Source: CAYURP01 sp964447175 (GTDB taxonomy: Bacteria; Zixibacteria; MSB-5A5; SM23-73-2). Taken from it: a stretch of DNA of 64,000 nt. Made by a program: the position numbers and the translations under genes. The stretch lies in NCBI GenBank assembly GCA_964447175.1, contig CAYURP010000007.1, positions 1 through 64,000 on the forward strand, in the 5' to 3' direction. Within the stretch, counting starts at the first letter, position 1. Each line of letters begins with the position of its first letter. The notes below the pieces were generated by a model, which did not search any database, was not told the origin of the DNA, and saw nothing but the letters and a program-made list of their open reading frames with translations. Below, piece after piece: positions 23,701 to 31,761 of this stretch.

Positions 23701-24276
23701 TTGAAAAAGGACGATCTGGTCCTGATAAAGGAAGCATTAGCTGGAGATCAAAATGCTTTTAAGCTGCTTCTGAAAAAGCATCGGGAGGCAATATATCACG
23801 TGATATTTAGAATAGTACATAACCCCCAGGAGGCAGAGGATCTGGTTCAGGAGACTTTCATGAAAGCTTTCAGCTCTCTCTCCAGCTACAGCTCCCAGTA
23901 TAAATTCTCAACCTGGCTTTACCGGATAGCTGCTAACTCCTCCATCGATTACCTCAGGAAGAAAAAGATATCTGCCTTCTCTTTAGATGAGGAGATTCCC
24001 ACCAGACACGGAAAGGTGAGCCTGGAACTCGCTGACTGGACCTATAATCCAGAGATAGATTTAGTAGCAAAACAACGAAGATTTTCAGTGGAGGAAGCCA
24101 TAGAGAGTCTACCCAAAAGATATAGAGAGGTGATAGTTTTAAGACATAAAGAGGAAAAATCCTATGAGGAGATCTCAGACATTCTGAAGATTCCGGTGGG
24201 AACGGTCAAAGCAAGAATCTTCAGAGGCCGGGTGTTTCTGAAAAAGAAACTCAAGAACTTGGGATTAAAAAAATGA
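23701..24276 (+). CDS. RNA polymerase sigma factor, ECF family
   Basis: A 191-residue protein with region 2 (NPQEAEDLVQETFMKAFSSL, STWLYRIAANSSIDYLRKKK) and region 4 (KSYEEISDILKIPVGTVKAR). It differs clearly from the ECF factor at 20857. Start is TTG 23701. The stop overlaps the next ATG by four bases (ATGA). No anti-sigma factor with a zinc finger follows; instead three exported DUF4097/bactofilin/toast-rack proteins do, which may take the sensing or effector role. Confidence 0.92.
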   Translation: MKKDDLVLIKEALAGDQNAFKLLLKKHREAIYHVIFRIVHNPQEAEDLVQETFMKAFSSLSSYSSQYKFSTWLYRIAANSSIDYLRKKKISAFSLDEEIPTRHGKVSLELADWTYNPEIDLVAKQRRFSVEEAIESLPKRYREVIVLRHKEEKSYEEISDILKIPVGTVKARIFRGRVFLKKKLKNLGLKK

Positions 24277-25262
24277 AAAGGTTAACATCAATAACGGTTT
24301 TAAGTTTTCTTTTGATTTTTCTTCTCCTTTTCTCCGGAGCAGATGCAAAGCAATTTAACTTCGAATTCCATAGGGAAATTCCGGTGGGCAAAAATCCGAC
24401 TCTATTTCTTTCCAATATATCCGGTAACATAATTATAAAATCCCATTCTGAAGGAAAAATCACAATAGATGCCTTAAAGGTGATCAAAACCCATAGCTTA
24501 GGAAAAGCTGAGGATATAGCTGATAGGATTGAAATCGAGGTTCAAAAGGTTGGTGAAGAAGTGAACATCCAGACAAAATATCCCCGCCAGGGCTTTCGCG
24601 GGGGCATTTCCTGCTGGGTCAACTACCAGATTTCAGTTCCTTCGGAAACCCAACTTAACATCAAGACCACCTCGGCTGATGTAGAGGTTGAGGATATTCA
24701 AGAGAAGGTAAGAATAAATACCGTTTCAGGGGATGTTGAAGCGGAATCGATAAAAGGCAGGATGGATATTTCCTCGGTGAGCGGGGATTTCTACTTACAG
24801 GACATTCAGGGGGATTTGCTATTGGAGGGGACCAGCTCTGATATGGAGCTGGAACAGATTAAAGGAGATGTACGAATTGATGGTGTAAGCGGCGATCTGA
24901 CTCTGCAGGAGATATGGGGTGATATAGAAGCCTCCACCTCCTCCGGAGATATAGAGGTAGAGCAAGCCGAGGGTGAGCTGGATCTAAATACGATAAGCGG
25001 TGACGTTGAAGTTAAGACTGAAATGTCAACTGAGGGGGAGTATATTATCGAAACCACCAGTGGGGAGGTATTTTTTTACCTGCCTGAAAAATCAAATGCC
25101 CGTCTCAAGTGTGAGAGCCAGAGCGGGTCTATTAGCACTCAAATTCCAGTGAACGTTCTGTCCACCTCCAGACGTTTTCTGGAAGGGGAATTGGGAACAG
25201 GCGGACCTTCCCGGATCTTTTTGTCCACTGTAAGCGGAGATATTAATATGAGAGGATATTAA
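24273..25262 (+). CDS. Exported DUF4097 protein (putative adhesin-type beta-helix)
   Basis: A 329-residue protein with a signal peptide (residues 1-25, ending ADA), then a repetitive beta-solenoid where SGDVEVE-like units recur about every 20 residues (NTVSGDVEAESIKG, SSVSGDFYLQDIQG, DGVSGDLTLQEIWG, NTISGDVEVKTEM). This is the DUF4097 family, often encoded with sigma/anti-sigma or PspC-type stress genes. The biochemical role is unknown, but an envelope location is expected. It is translationally coupled to the ECF sigma factor. Confidence 0.85.
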   Translation: MKRLTSITVLSFLLIFLLLFSGADAKQFNFEFHREIPVGKNPTLFLSNISGNIIIKSHSEGKITIDALKVIKTHSLGKAEDIADRIEIEVQKVGEEVNIQTKYPRQGFRGGISCWVNYQISVPSETQLNIKTTSADVEVEDIQEKVRINTVSGDVEAESIKGRMDISSVSGDFYLQDIQGDLLLEGTSSDMELEQIKGDVRIDGVSGDLTLQEIWGDIEASTSSGDIEVEQAEGELDLNTISGDVEVKTEMSTEGEYIIETTSGEVFFYLPEKSNARLKCESQSGSISTQIPVNVLSTSRRFLEGELGTGGPSRIFLSTVSGDINMRGY

Positions 25263-25272
25263 GGGAAAAGCC

Positions 25273-26320
25273 ATGCTAAAAAATAAATTTCTTAAAATAC
25301 CGGTTATGATTTTTGCTCTTGTGCTTTGGGGTATGGTTTTTTCCTTTGCAGTAGATGAGAAGAAAGTTCCTGAGAAAAAGGAGCAAATAGCTGAAGAGGA
25401 TACTATAAAAGCAGTTGAAATTAAAATTGGGGATGAAGGGATTTACATCCGGACTGAGTCAGGACGGGAACTAAGATTCAAAAAGGGAGAAATCACAGAT
25501 ATTGAGAAGCTATTGAAAATCAAACTTCCCAAGGCTCCACTTCCTCCACTTGAACCGGGAAGGGAAAGGCTGCCCAGGGGGCCGGCTGTTTTCAATAGAA
25601 TTGTCAGAAATGACATTGTTAAGGCGGGCAGTGACATAGTGGTGTCGGAGGATGAGCTGGTTGAGGGTGACGTTACTGGTTTGGGTGCTGATGTCACTAT
25701 TGAAGGAAAAGTGGAGGGGAGCGTGGTAGCCGTGGGTGGAGATATCATCGTGACTTCCACCGGTGAGATTGAAAAGGACGCCACCAGCGTGGGAGGTTTT
25801 ATAAGAAAGCAACCTGGGGGGATTATCGGGGGAGAAGTAGTGGAGGTGGGTTTTGTGCCCAGGGAAATGCTGCGTACACCGTTCAGGCCCGGTATTCCTG
25901 GAGGTTTCCCATTTATGGTGGGAATATTTAAAGTATTGTTTTTGCTATTCATAGGATTGGTTGTGTTCTCAGTTGCCCCTGAACATGTGAAAAGGGTGAA
26001 GATAAAANNNNNNNNNNNNNNNNNNNNNNNNNNNNNNNNNNNNNNNNNNNNNNNNNNNNNNNNNNNNNNNNNNNNNNNNNNNNNNNNNNNNNNNNNNNNN
26101 NNNNNNNCTGATACCCATTTTTGCCAGGATCATTGGAGTGGCTGGAGCACCGGGATCCGGGATAGGTCTGGTACTTATAATCTGCTACTGGACTCTGACT
26201 TATCTGATTCTAACTTTTGGTTTGGGAGCAGTGATTTTGACCCGCTTTGGTATTCGCCCCAAGGAAGCTAAAGTAAACGCTGAACAAAAAACTGATAATA
26301 ACAAATCAATAGAAGCTTAA
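25273..26320 (+). CDS. Exported bactofilin-like (polymer-forming) protein with C-terminal membrane helices; interrupted by assembly gap
   Basis: A signal peptide (residues 1-26) precedes a charged region and then hexapeptide-like beta turns (GSDIVVSEDELVEGDVTGLG, VEGSVVAVGGDIIV) typical of polymer-forming or bactofilin-type domains. A membrane helix follows near residue 225. The N run at 26008-26107 breaks the gene. Beyond it the real frame is the one running to TAA at 26318-26320 (LIPIFARIIGVAG, a membrane helix, charged tail), which is shifted relative to the frame before the gap because the gap length is arbitrary. The complete length is unknown. Confidence 0.75.
26008..26107. other. Assembly gap (100 N)
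   Basis: Exactly 100 N, the usual placeholder for a gap of unknown size, inside the bactofilin-like gene. Confidence 0.98.
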
Positions 26321-26335
26321 TATATTAATCTCAGA

Positions 26336-27220
26336 GTGGGAGTCTTTAGGATTAGAAAAATTCACCAGATTTCCCTGACCATCCTCTTAATTTTTCTTTT
26401 TTGCTTTGTGGTGTGGGCTGGCAGGAAAAAGGAAGTTTACAAGGAAATCGATCTGGAGGATGAGAAATCTCTTTCAGTTAGAATCGAGTTTGGAGCCGGA
26501 AAGATAAATCTGGGTAAAACTGACTCCAAAAAGATTGTGGAAGCTGAGGTATCCTATGATCCAAGCTATTCTGATTTCTTTTTCGATTATGATAAATCCA
26601 AAGATAAAGGTGAACTATTCATCGGGACTGAGCTTGAGGAAGAAAGAGGGGTTAATCTGGGAGATGTGGAGGAAAAAAACTGGTGGGATTTAAGTTTCAC
26701 AGATAAAATCCCCATCAACTTTGAAATCGATGTGGGCGCAGCGGAGGGGGAACTTGATTTTACCGGACTAAAAATCACGGATTTAGACATCGATATCGGA
26801 GCTGCCAAAGCCTGGATCCAGTTCAGAAAACCCAATACCGAAGAAATATCCAGGATAAGGATTGATGCTGGAGCATGCAAGCTGAAAATAGAGGGCCTGG
26901 GAAATGCCAATTTCAAGAGAATGGATTTCGAGGGGGGAGTCGGTGATTTCACCTTGGATTTCTCAGGTGATTTAAGACATTCGGCAGATGTGGACATTGA
27001 GATGGGGTTGGGACATCTGACCATCCTTGTACCTGAGGATATAGGAGTGAAAATTCAATCCAGCGGATCCATACTCTCCTCCATATCCTTTGACCAGGGA
27101 GTATTTGAAGAAGTAGAGGATGACGTCTGGATAAATGATAAGTACGGCGAGACAGAAGCTGAATTAGACTTGAAGATCGAGGTGGGACTGGGCGCAGTGG
27201 ATATCGAGATGATCGATTGA
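26336..27220 (+). CDS. Exported/anchored toast-rack (LiaF-like) protein
   Basis: A 294-residue protein. A hydrophobic N-terminal signal or anchor (about residues 10-29) is followed by a repeating beta region with IEFGAGKINLGK, FEIDVGAAEGELDFTG, DIDIGAAKAWIQF, RIDAGACKLKIEG and IEVGLGAVDIEM. The alternating GAG/GAA motifs are those of the toast-rack/LiaF C-terminal fold. LiaF-type proteins restrain cell-envelope stress signalling, which suits the upstream ECF sigma factor. Start GTG 26336 lies 15 bases after the previous stop; same operon. Confidence 0.75.
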   Translation: MGVFRIRKIHQISLTILLIFLFCFVVWAGRKKEVYKEIDLEDEKSLSVRIEFGAGKINLGKTDSKKIVEAEVSYDPSYSDFFFDYDKSKDKGELFIGTELEEERGVNLGDVEEKNWWDLSFTDKIPINFEIDVGAAEGELDFTGLKITDLDIDIGAAKAWIQFRKPNTEEISRIRIDAGACKLKIEGLGNANFKRMDFEGGVGDFTLDFSGDLRHSADVDIEMGLGHLTILVPEDIGVKIQSSGSILSSISFDQGVFEEVEDDVWINDKYGETEAELDLKIEVGLGAVDIEMID

Positions 27221-27255
27221 ATTTTTCTTAATACGTAATTTCGAGGAGGTAATAC

Positions 27256-27501
27256 ATGGCTGAAAAGAATACCTGCGAATCCTGCGGGATGCCTATGGAG
27301 GATATTTCCCAGCATGGGGGGAAGGATATCAATAATCCCTACTGTGTTTACTGTACTGATAAAAAAGGAAAGTTGAAATCTCGTGAAGAGGTTAGAGCAG
27401 GAATGGTAGTATTCTTTATGAAATCCGAGAACAAAACCAGAGACAAAGCAGAGAAATACGTAGATGAGCATATGAAGAAAATGCCCGTCTGGAAGGAATA
27501 A
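27256..27501 (+). CDS. Small zinc-ribbon protein
   Basis: An 81-residue protein with CESCGMPME and YCVYCTD, two CxxC pairs forming a zinc ribbon of the 'putative zinc ribbon' type (CxxCGMPM signature). The C-terminal half is a charged helix. Shine-Dalgarno GAGGAGGT immediately precedes the ATG. It may be the last gene of the ECF operon (35-base gap) or independent. The function is unknown. Confidence 0.8.
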   Translation: MAEKNTCESCGMPMEDISQHGGKDINNPYCVYCTDKKGKLKSREEVRAGMVVFFMKSENKTRDKAEKYVDEHMKKMPVWKE

Positions 27502-27576
27502 GATTCAAGATGTGGGGGCGATGCTCTGTCTTCGCCCCTATGGTTTTTGGTAATTAGTGATTGGTGAATAATAATG

Positions 27577-27604
27577 CCAGAACCTAACTTAAGTTAGGTT
27601 CTGG
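27577..27604. repeat. 28-bp perfect palindrome, copy 5
   Basis: Identical to the copies at 12035 and 17603. Confidence 0.9.
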
Positions 27605-27680
27605 TTTTTTATTTTCTGCATGTAGAGGAGGGTTTGTCCCTGCGTGAGGACCAGAACAATAAAGGCTCTGCTACGTATTT

Positions 27681-27739
27681 TGTAGGGGAGGGGCTTGTCC
27701 CCTCCCTTTCTTCGGTAGTCCACAAGGGACTCCCCTACA
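27681..27739. repeat. REP pair (BIME), type C
   Basis: TGTAGGGGA and TCCCCTACA ends. The left hairpin is GGGAGGGGCTTGTCCCCTCC and the right is GTCCACAAGGGAC. The right half recurs inverted at 9770. Confidence 0.85.
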
Positions 27740-27757
27740 AAATTCTCCTTGTTGATA

Positions 27758-27831
27758 GTGGAATTGTCGTCAAGACCCATTTTGGGGATTTTAGCCTCCC
27801 TCGTTGGTGGTGGAATTGGATTTCCACCACC
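27758..27831. repeat. Dispersed repeat with GGTGGTGGAA hairpin
   Basis: 27758-27790 is nearly the reverse complement of the unit at 9702 (shared GGAATTGTCGTCAAGACCC). 27806-27831 is a GGTGGTGGAA/TTCCACCACC hairpin. Confidence 0.65.
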
Positions 27832-27991
27832 TTGCGTGGGTATTTCTGTCTCTTTTGACCCAGAAATATTCAAGCAAGGTCAGGAGACCTTGTCCTACCC
27901 ATTCATTGGAGTTTCAAGTTTTAACCTGGCCTATAAATTGTTAAAAAGAAAAAGAAATGATGAACCAGAGGGTTCACACTCCAAAACAGGT

Positions 27992-28046
27992 AACACAGGT
28001 TGTCTCAACCTGTGTTATAAGCGCACACCTTCGGGACAAGGTGTGC
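27992..28046. repeat. Two adjacent hairpins
   Basis: AACACAGGTTG-TCT-CAACCTGTGTT, then GCACACCTT-CGGGAC-AAGGTGTGC. The first is related to 11988 and 44970. Confidence 0.75.
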
Positions 28047-28180
28047 TACCGAATAAAGAATAATCCCACATTGGGGCAAGGTGGGGTTACCAGGGTGCAA
28101 AACTCTCTTTTATTAACCAACTAATACCTTTTTCAAACGTGTTTTTATAGACAATGATTCACAGAGAAAAGGATTATATA

Positions 28181-28627
28181 ATGGAGCACATTACTCAGGA
28201 GGATATACAAAGCTTAGAGGAGTTTGAAAAAGATGATTGGGATTTGAATATCCTGTCCGGTTCTAAGTTGATTTTCCAGTCTGATGAAGAGGGGATTGCT
28301 CCGGTTGTTCAATTTTTGAGAGTATTTAAAAGGGATTTGAAAAATTTAGTGATCTATGATCGGATCGTGGGCCGGGCGGTGGCACTTCTTTTTATATATC
28401 TTTCAAAAGATTCACCCCAAAAAGGTGGAAAGGTAAAGAAGGTTTTGGGAGTAACAGGGAGCGAAAAGGCAAAAGAAGTTTTGAAAAAATATGAAATACC
28501 CTTTCATTTTCTGAAGACCGTACCTTACATTGCCAACCGGGAAAAAACCGGACCCTGTCCCTTTGAGAAACTTTCTGAGGGGAAGACCCCTGAGGAATTC
28601 TGGAAAATTGCTTCCGAGAAGTGTTAA
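28181..28627 (+). CDS. DUF1893 family protein
   Basis: A protein of 148 residues. The central motif (VIYDRIVGRAVALLFIYL) and C-terminal TGPCPFEKL match DUF1893, a family predicted to adopt a cytidine-deaminase-like fold but without an assigned reaction. I prefer ATG 28181 because AAAAGGA lies eight bases upstream; a start at 28154 would add nine residues. Single gene with repeats on both sides. Confidence 0.72.
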   Translation: MEHITQEDIQSLEEFEKDDWDLNILSGSKLIFQSDEEGIAPVVQFLRVFKRDLKNLVIYDRIVGRAVALLFIYLSKDSPQKGGKVKKVLGVTGSEKAKEVLKKYEIPFHFLKTVPYIANREKTGPCPFEKLSEGKTPEEFWKIASEKC

Positions 28628-28704
28628 TTTCTCAGACGAAATAAAAAGACTTCTTTTTGCTGGTTTAAATAGTTTGCAGAATCATAAAGATTTTAGCTTG
28701 GTAG

Positions 28705-28732
28705 CACACCTTGTCTCAAGGTGTGTTTTTTA
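28705..28732 (+). terminator. Hairpin with T tract, possible terminator
   Basis: CACACCTT-GTCTC-AAGGTGTG followed by six T. The stem is of the same family as 45047, so this is probably a repeat used as a terminator. Confidence 0.55.
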
Positions 28733-28771
28733 ATAATCATTGGAGTGTCAACCTTCAGGTTGACCAAGAGT

Positions 28772-28821
28772 TGTAGGCACAGATTTATCTGTGCAGGAGC
28801 ATGAATAAATTCATGCCTACA
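28772..28821. repeat. REP pair (BIME), type D
   Basis: TGTAGGCA and TGCCTACA ends; hairpins GCACAGATTTATCTGTGC and GCATGAATAAATTCATGC. A second copy begins at 33101. Confidence 0.85.
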
Positions 28822-28965
28822 AATTCTAGAGGTGGGATAAATTCTCACCCCTATTGGATGAAGAGGGTTTCTTTTCAGTTCCGGGAATTCCAATTCCTGG
28901 AGCATCTATAAAAATTTCTTTACTAAAGAAAACAAGGAATAGCTTTTTCTGGATTTTTCAACAAA

Positions 28966-28998
28966 AACCCCAGCTCGAAGGCTGGGGTTCTCTTTTTT
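28966..28998 (-). terminator. Bidirectional terminator after sigma factor gene
   Basis: AACCCCAGC/GCTGGGGTT stem with T-rich tails on both strands. It serves the minus-strand sigma gene and would also stop plus-strand read-through. Confidence 0.82.
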
Positions 28999-29083
28999 CA
29001 GAACTTTAAGCTCTGATTTTCTAAAACATAATATTTTAGATTCAAATAGTCTCGATAAATCGAGCAACTACATTTTCGTCTAA

Positions 29084-29938
29084 CTAATGTAAATAGGCTC
29101 GCAGGGATTTACTCCGCGAGGCGTGGCGTAACCTCCTTATGGCTTTTTCCTTTATCTGCCGGACTCTCTCCCGGGTCAAGCCGAATCTGGCTCCGATTTC
29201 CTCTAAGGTTAAGGCTTTTTCGGTGGTCAGTCCGAAGTATAGATTCACCACCTCAGCCTCTCGAGGGTTGAGCGAATCCAATGCCCTTTCGATCTCCACT
29301 TTCAGAGATTCCACCAGCAAGGCTTCATCCGGGGCGGGCTGGAATTCGTCCTCCAGCACGTCCATTAAGCTGTTGTCCTCAGACACGGAGAAGGGCGCAT
29401 CCAAGGAAAGGTGGGAGTTGGATATCTTTAAGGTATCCGATACCTCCATCTCAGAGAGCTCCAGCTCTCGGGCTATCTCGTCCGGGGACGGCTCCCTTCC
29501 ATATTCTTGCTCCAAGGAGCTTGAGATCTTACCGATCTTGTGTAAGGTGCCCACCCGGTTCAAAGGTAATCTGACGATCCTTGACTGCTCGGCTAATGCC
29601 TGCAGGATCGCCTGTCTTATCCACCAGACTGCATAAGAGATGAATTTGAATCCTCTGGTCTCATCGAATCTTTTAGCAGCTTTGATCAAGCCGATGTTTC
29701 CCTCGTTGATCAAATCCGCTAAAGATAAGCCCTGGTTCTGGTACTGCTTGGCTACACTTACCACAAACCTGAGGTTGGCTTTGGTCAACTTCTCCAGAGC
29801 AATCTGATCCCCCTCCTTTATCCTTTTAGCCAACCTTACCTCCTCCTGGGCTGTGATCAGAGGGGTCTCCCCGATCTCCCTTAAATAGAGATCTAAGGAT
29901 CGGTCCTCATCCCTGTAGCGTCCTGACATCCTGGCCAA
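29084..29938 (-). CDS. rpoD: RNA polymerase primary-type sigma factor (RpoD/SigA, short form)
   Basis: A 284-residue sigma-70 with region 1.2 (LDLYLREIGETPLI), region 2 (ANLRFVVSVAKQYQNQGLSL, YAVWWIRQAI), region 3 and region 4.2 (TLEEIGARFGLTRERVRQIK). Region 1.1 is absent, as in Bacteroidetes/Chlorobi primary sigma factors. The start is TTG 29938, because AAGGAGGA lies seven bases upstream and the alternative ATG nine bases later would be too far from it. It lies 20 bases downstream of an htrA gene, so the two are probably co-transcribed. Primary sigma is likely, but another group 2 factor may exist outside the window. Confidence 0.88.
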   Translation of the reverse strand: MARMSGRYRDEDRSLDLYLREIGETPLITAQEEVRLAKRIKEGDQIALEKLTKANLRFVVSVAKQYQNQGLSLADLINEGNIGLIKAAKRFDETRGFKFISYAVWWIRQAILQALAEQSRIVRLPLNRVGTLHKIGKISSSLEQEYGREPSPDEIARELELSEMEVSDTLKISNSHLSLDAPFSVSEDNSLMDVLEDEFQPAPDEALLVESLKVEIERALDSLNPREAEVVNLYFGLTTEKALTLEEIGARFGLTRERVRQIKEKAIRRLRHASRSKSLRAYLH

Positions 29939-29958
29939 TAGCCACTCCTCCTTTTGGT

Positions 29959-31479
29959 TTAAGGTTTTATTGCCACATATATGGTGTTTCCGTCTCTATA
30001 GATTAAAAAGGGGATTGCTTTTTTTCTGTTCTCTAAGGATTTGGCTATTACATTATATTCCTTGATGTTTTTCACTTCTTTTTGATCTATCTCCAGAATG
30101 ATGTCTCCTATTTGAATTCCCTTAATGTAAGCCGGGCTTCCTGGTTCCACGCCGGTCACCAGAACACCGGATCGGTACTCCACCTCATATTGATCTGCCA
30201 GGGCTTTGGTGGCAGTTGTAACCTCCAAGCCCAGCCATTCCTCTGCCTTCACTTCAGTCCCTCCGCTGTCTGCGGAGACAAAATCCGTCCGGTTGGCTAA
30301 AGTTACGTTGATGTCAAGCTCCTTCCCCTCCCGGATCACTTTAAGTTTTACTTTTTGCTCTGGAGGTGTCTCTGCCACCAGGAGTACGAACTGCTCAGCG
30401 TTTTTAATCTCTTTCCCGTTAAATTTGGTAATCAGATCGCCTCTTTTGATGCCAGCTTCCGCTGCCGGACCTCCCTCCTGAACCTGCTGTACCAGAACTC
30501 CATCACTGGAGGGTAAATTGAAAGCTTCCATCAGATCCTTATCCACGCTTCTGATTATAACCCCCAGAAATCCTCTTGACACACCTTTGCCAGCAGCAAG
30601 ATAGGGAAGAACTGACTTAACTAGATTAATGGGAACGGCAAAGCCTATTCCGATATTGAATTTCATCCCGGTAGGGTTAGTTATCGCACTGTTAATGCCG
30701 ATAACCTGACCCCTTATATTTACCAGAGGTCCCCCGGAATTTCCCGGATTGATGGACGCATCGGTCTGGATAAAATTCTGATAATACGGGGTAAGATCCC
30801 CTCCGAAGTCCAGACCTTTTCTCCCCATGGCACTGATTACCCCTACAGTCACGGTTCGATCCAGACCCAGCTGGGGGAAGGGATTACCAATAGCAATAGC
30901 CCAGTCTCCGACCCGGATCGAATCGGAATCACCTAACTCCACTATTGGCAAGCTCTGCTCAGAATTGATTTTCAGAACGGCTACATCGGTCTCCTTGTCT
31001 GCACCCATTAGCTTTGCTTTGTATTCGCTTCCATCTGCTAATTTAACCCAGATGTCATCTGCGCCACTAACCACGTGATTGTTGGTCAGTATAAGTCCTT
31101 CTTCTTTAAAAATAAAGCCTGAGCCCAGGCTCTGGGTCTTCACTTTCCTGGGGGCCTGCTCCGTCTCTGGAACTTCCCCAAAGAATCTCCGAAAGAATTC
31201 ATCGAAGGGGATAAATTGGTCCAGTCGCTGCTCCACCACCTTTTCTGCACTTATGTTCACTACGGCGGGACTGACTTTTTCAGCTACGGATACAAAGGGG
31301 CTCTGCTCTCCATAGAAGACCTCAGCTTTGGATGGAGGAAGTTTCTCTGATTCGACTGCTTTAGAAGGCGGGGAGAAGTCAAGCCCTGATCCAATGATTA
31401 TTCCCACAACCACGAAAATAAGTGCAAAGATACCCCAGATAAATGGATTTTTTGCTGACTTCATCTTCTCTTGTTGCAT
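29959..31479 (-). CDS. HtrA/DegP-type periplasmic serine protease
   Basis: A 506-residue S1C protease with an N-terminal anchor (residues 13-31), catalytic His135 (LTNNHVV), Asp165 (ETDVAVL) and Ser248 (GNSGGPL), then two PDZ domains, the second after an extra linker. It is an active-looking paralogue of the enzyme at 17744. Its gene leads into the sigma factor gene, an arrangement that could make sigma level depend on envelope-stress control. The start at 31479 lacks a clear Shine-Dalgarno site; an ATG 15 bases later preceded by AAGAGAAG is a reasonable alternative. Confidence 0.9.
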   Translation of the reverse strand: MQQEKMKSAKNPFIWGIFALIFVVVGIIIGSGLDFSPPSKAVESEKLPPSKAEVFYGEQSPFVSVAEKVSPAVVNISAEKVVEQRLDQFIPFDEFFRRFFGEVPETEQAPRKVKTQSLGSGFIFKEEGLILTNNHVVSGADDIWVKLADGSEYKAKLMGADKETDVAVLKINSEQSLPIVELGDSDSIRVGDWAIAIGNPFPQLGLDRTVTVGVISAMGRKGLDFGGDLTPYYQNFIQTDASINPGNSGGPLVNIRGQVIGINSAITNPTGMKFNIGIGFAVPINLVKSVLPYLAAGKGVSRGFLGVIIRSVDKDLMEAFNLPSSDGVLVQQVQEGGPAAEAGIKRGDLITKFNGKEIKNAEQFVLLVAETPPEQKVKLKVIREGKELDINVTLANRTDFVSADSGGTEVKAEEWLGLEVTTATKALADQYEVEYRSGVLVTGVEPGSPAYIKGIQIGDIILEIDQKEVKNIKEYNVIAKSLENRKKAIPFLIYRDGNTIYVAIKP

Positions 31480-31711
31480 TGGATCAGAGTATCCCCAACA
31501 TTCAGTTACTCAAAAAACCTACTCTTTTTGGATTTTTATTGATCTCAATGGTGGTTTTGCTGTTTGATTTTAGCATACCTTCAAATAGTATTAAATAGAG
31601 GATTTCGCAGTCTCCTTTAAAAAATTCAATAAGTAATACGTATTCAATCACTTTCTGTTGCAAGCCCATATTAATTTTTTTGTTTATTTTATAGAATTTT
31701 CCCCTTTTTTC

Positions 31712-31740
31712 TTGACCATAGATTAGTTTCTAAGTTTATT
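31712..31740 (+). promoter_or_regulatory. Possible promoter of third active htrA
   Basis: TTGACC at 31712-31717, 17-base spacer, TTTATT at 31735-31740. The -10 is poor. Confidence 0.3.
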
Positions 31741-31761
31741 TACAAAACGTCAGGAGGAAAG

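Larger units (their letters stand above)
27502..28180. other. Repeat-dense intergenic region
   Basis: Holds a type G REP half (27514-27538), the fifth 28-bp palindrome, a type C REP pair, dispersed inverted repeats at 27758 and 27806, and hairpins at 27992 and 28023. Frames of 74-104 residues here are repeat-derived. Confidence 0.7.
28628..29083. other. Repeat-containing intergenic region
   Basis: Between convergent genes: hairpin with T run (28705-28732), type E half (28742), type D REP pair (28772-28821), a GGTGGG/CTCACC hairpin near 28832 and a terminator at 28966. Confidence 0.65.

Noticed and set aside
29281..29574. 97-residue Arg/Pro-rich plus-strand frame opposite rpoD
   Set aside because: A shadow frame of the GC-richer sigma factor gene, without start signals.
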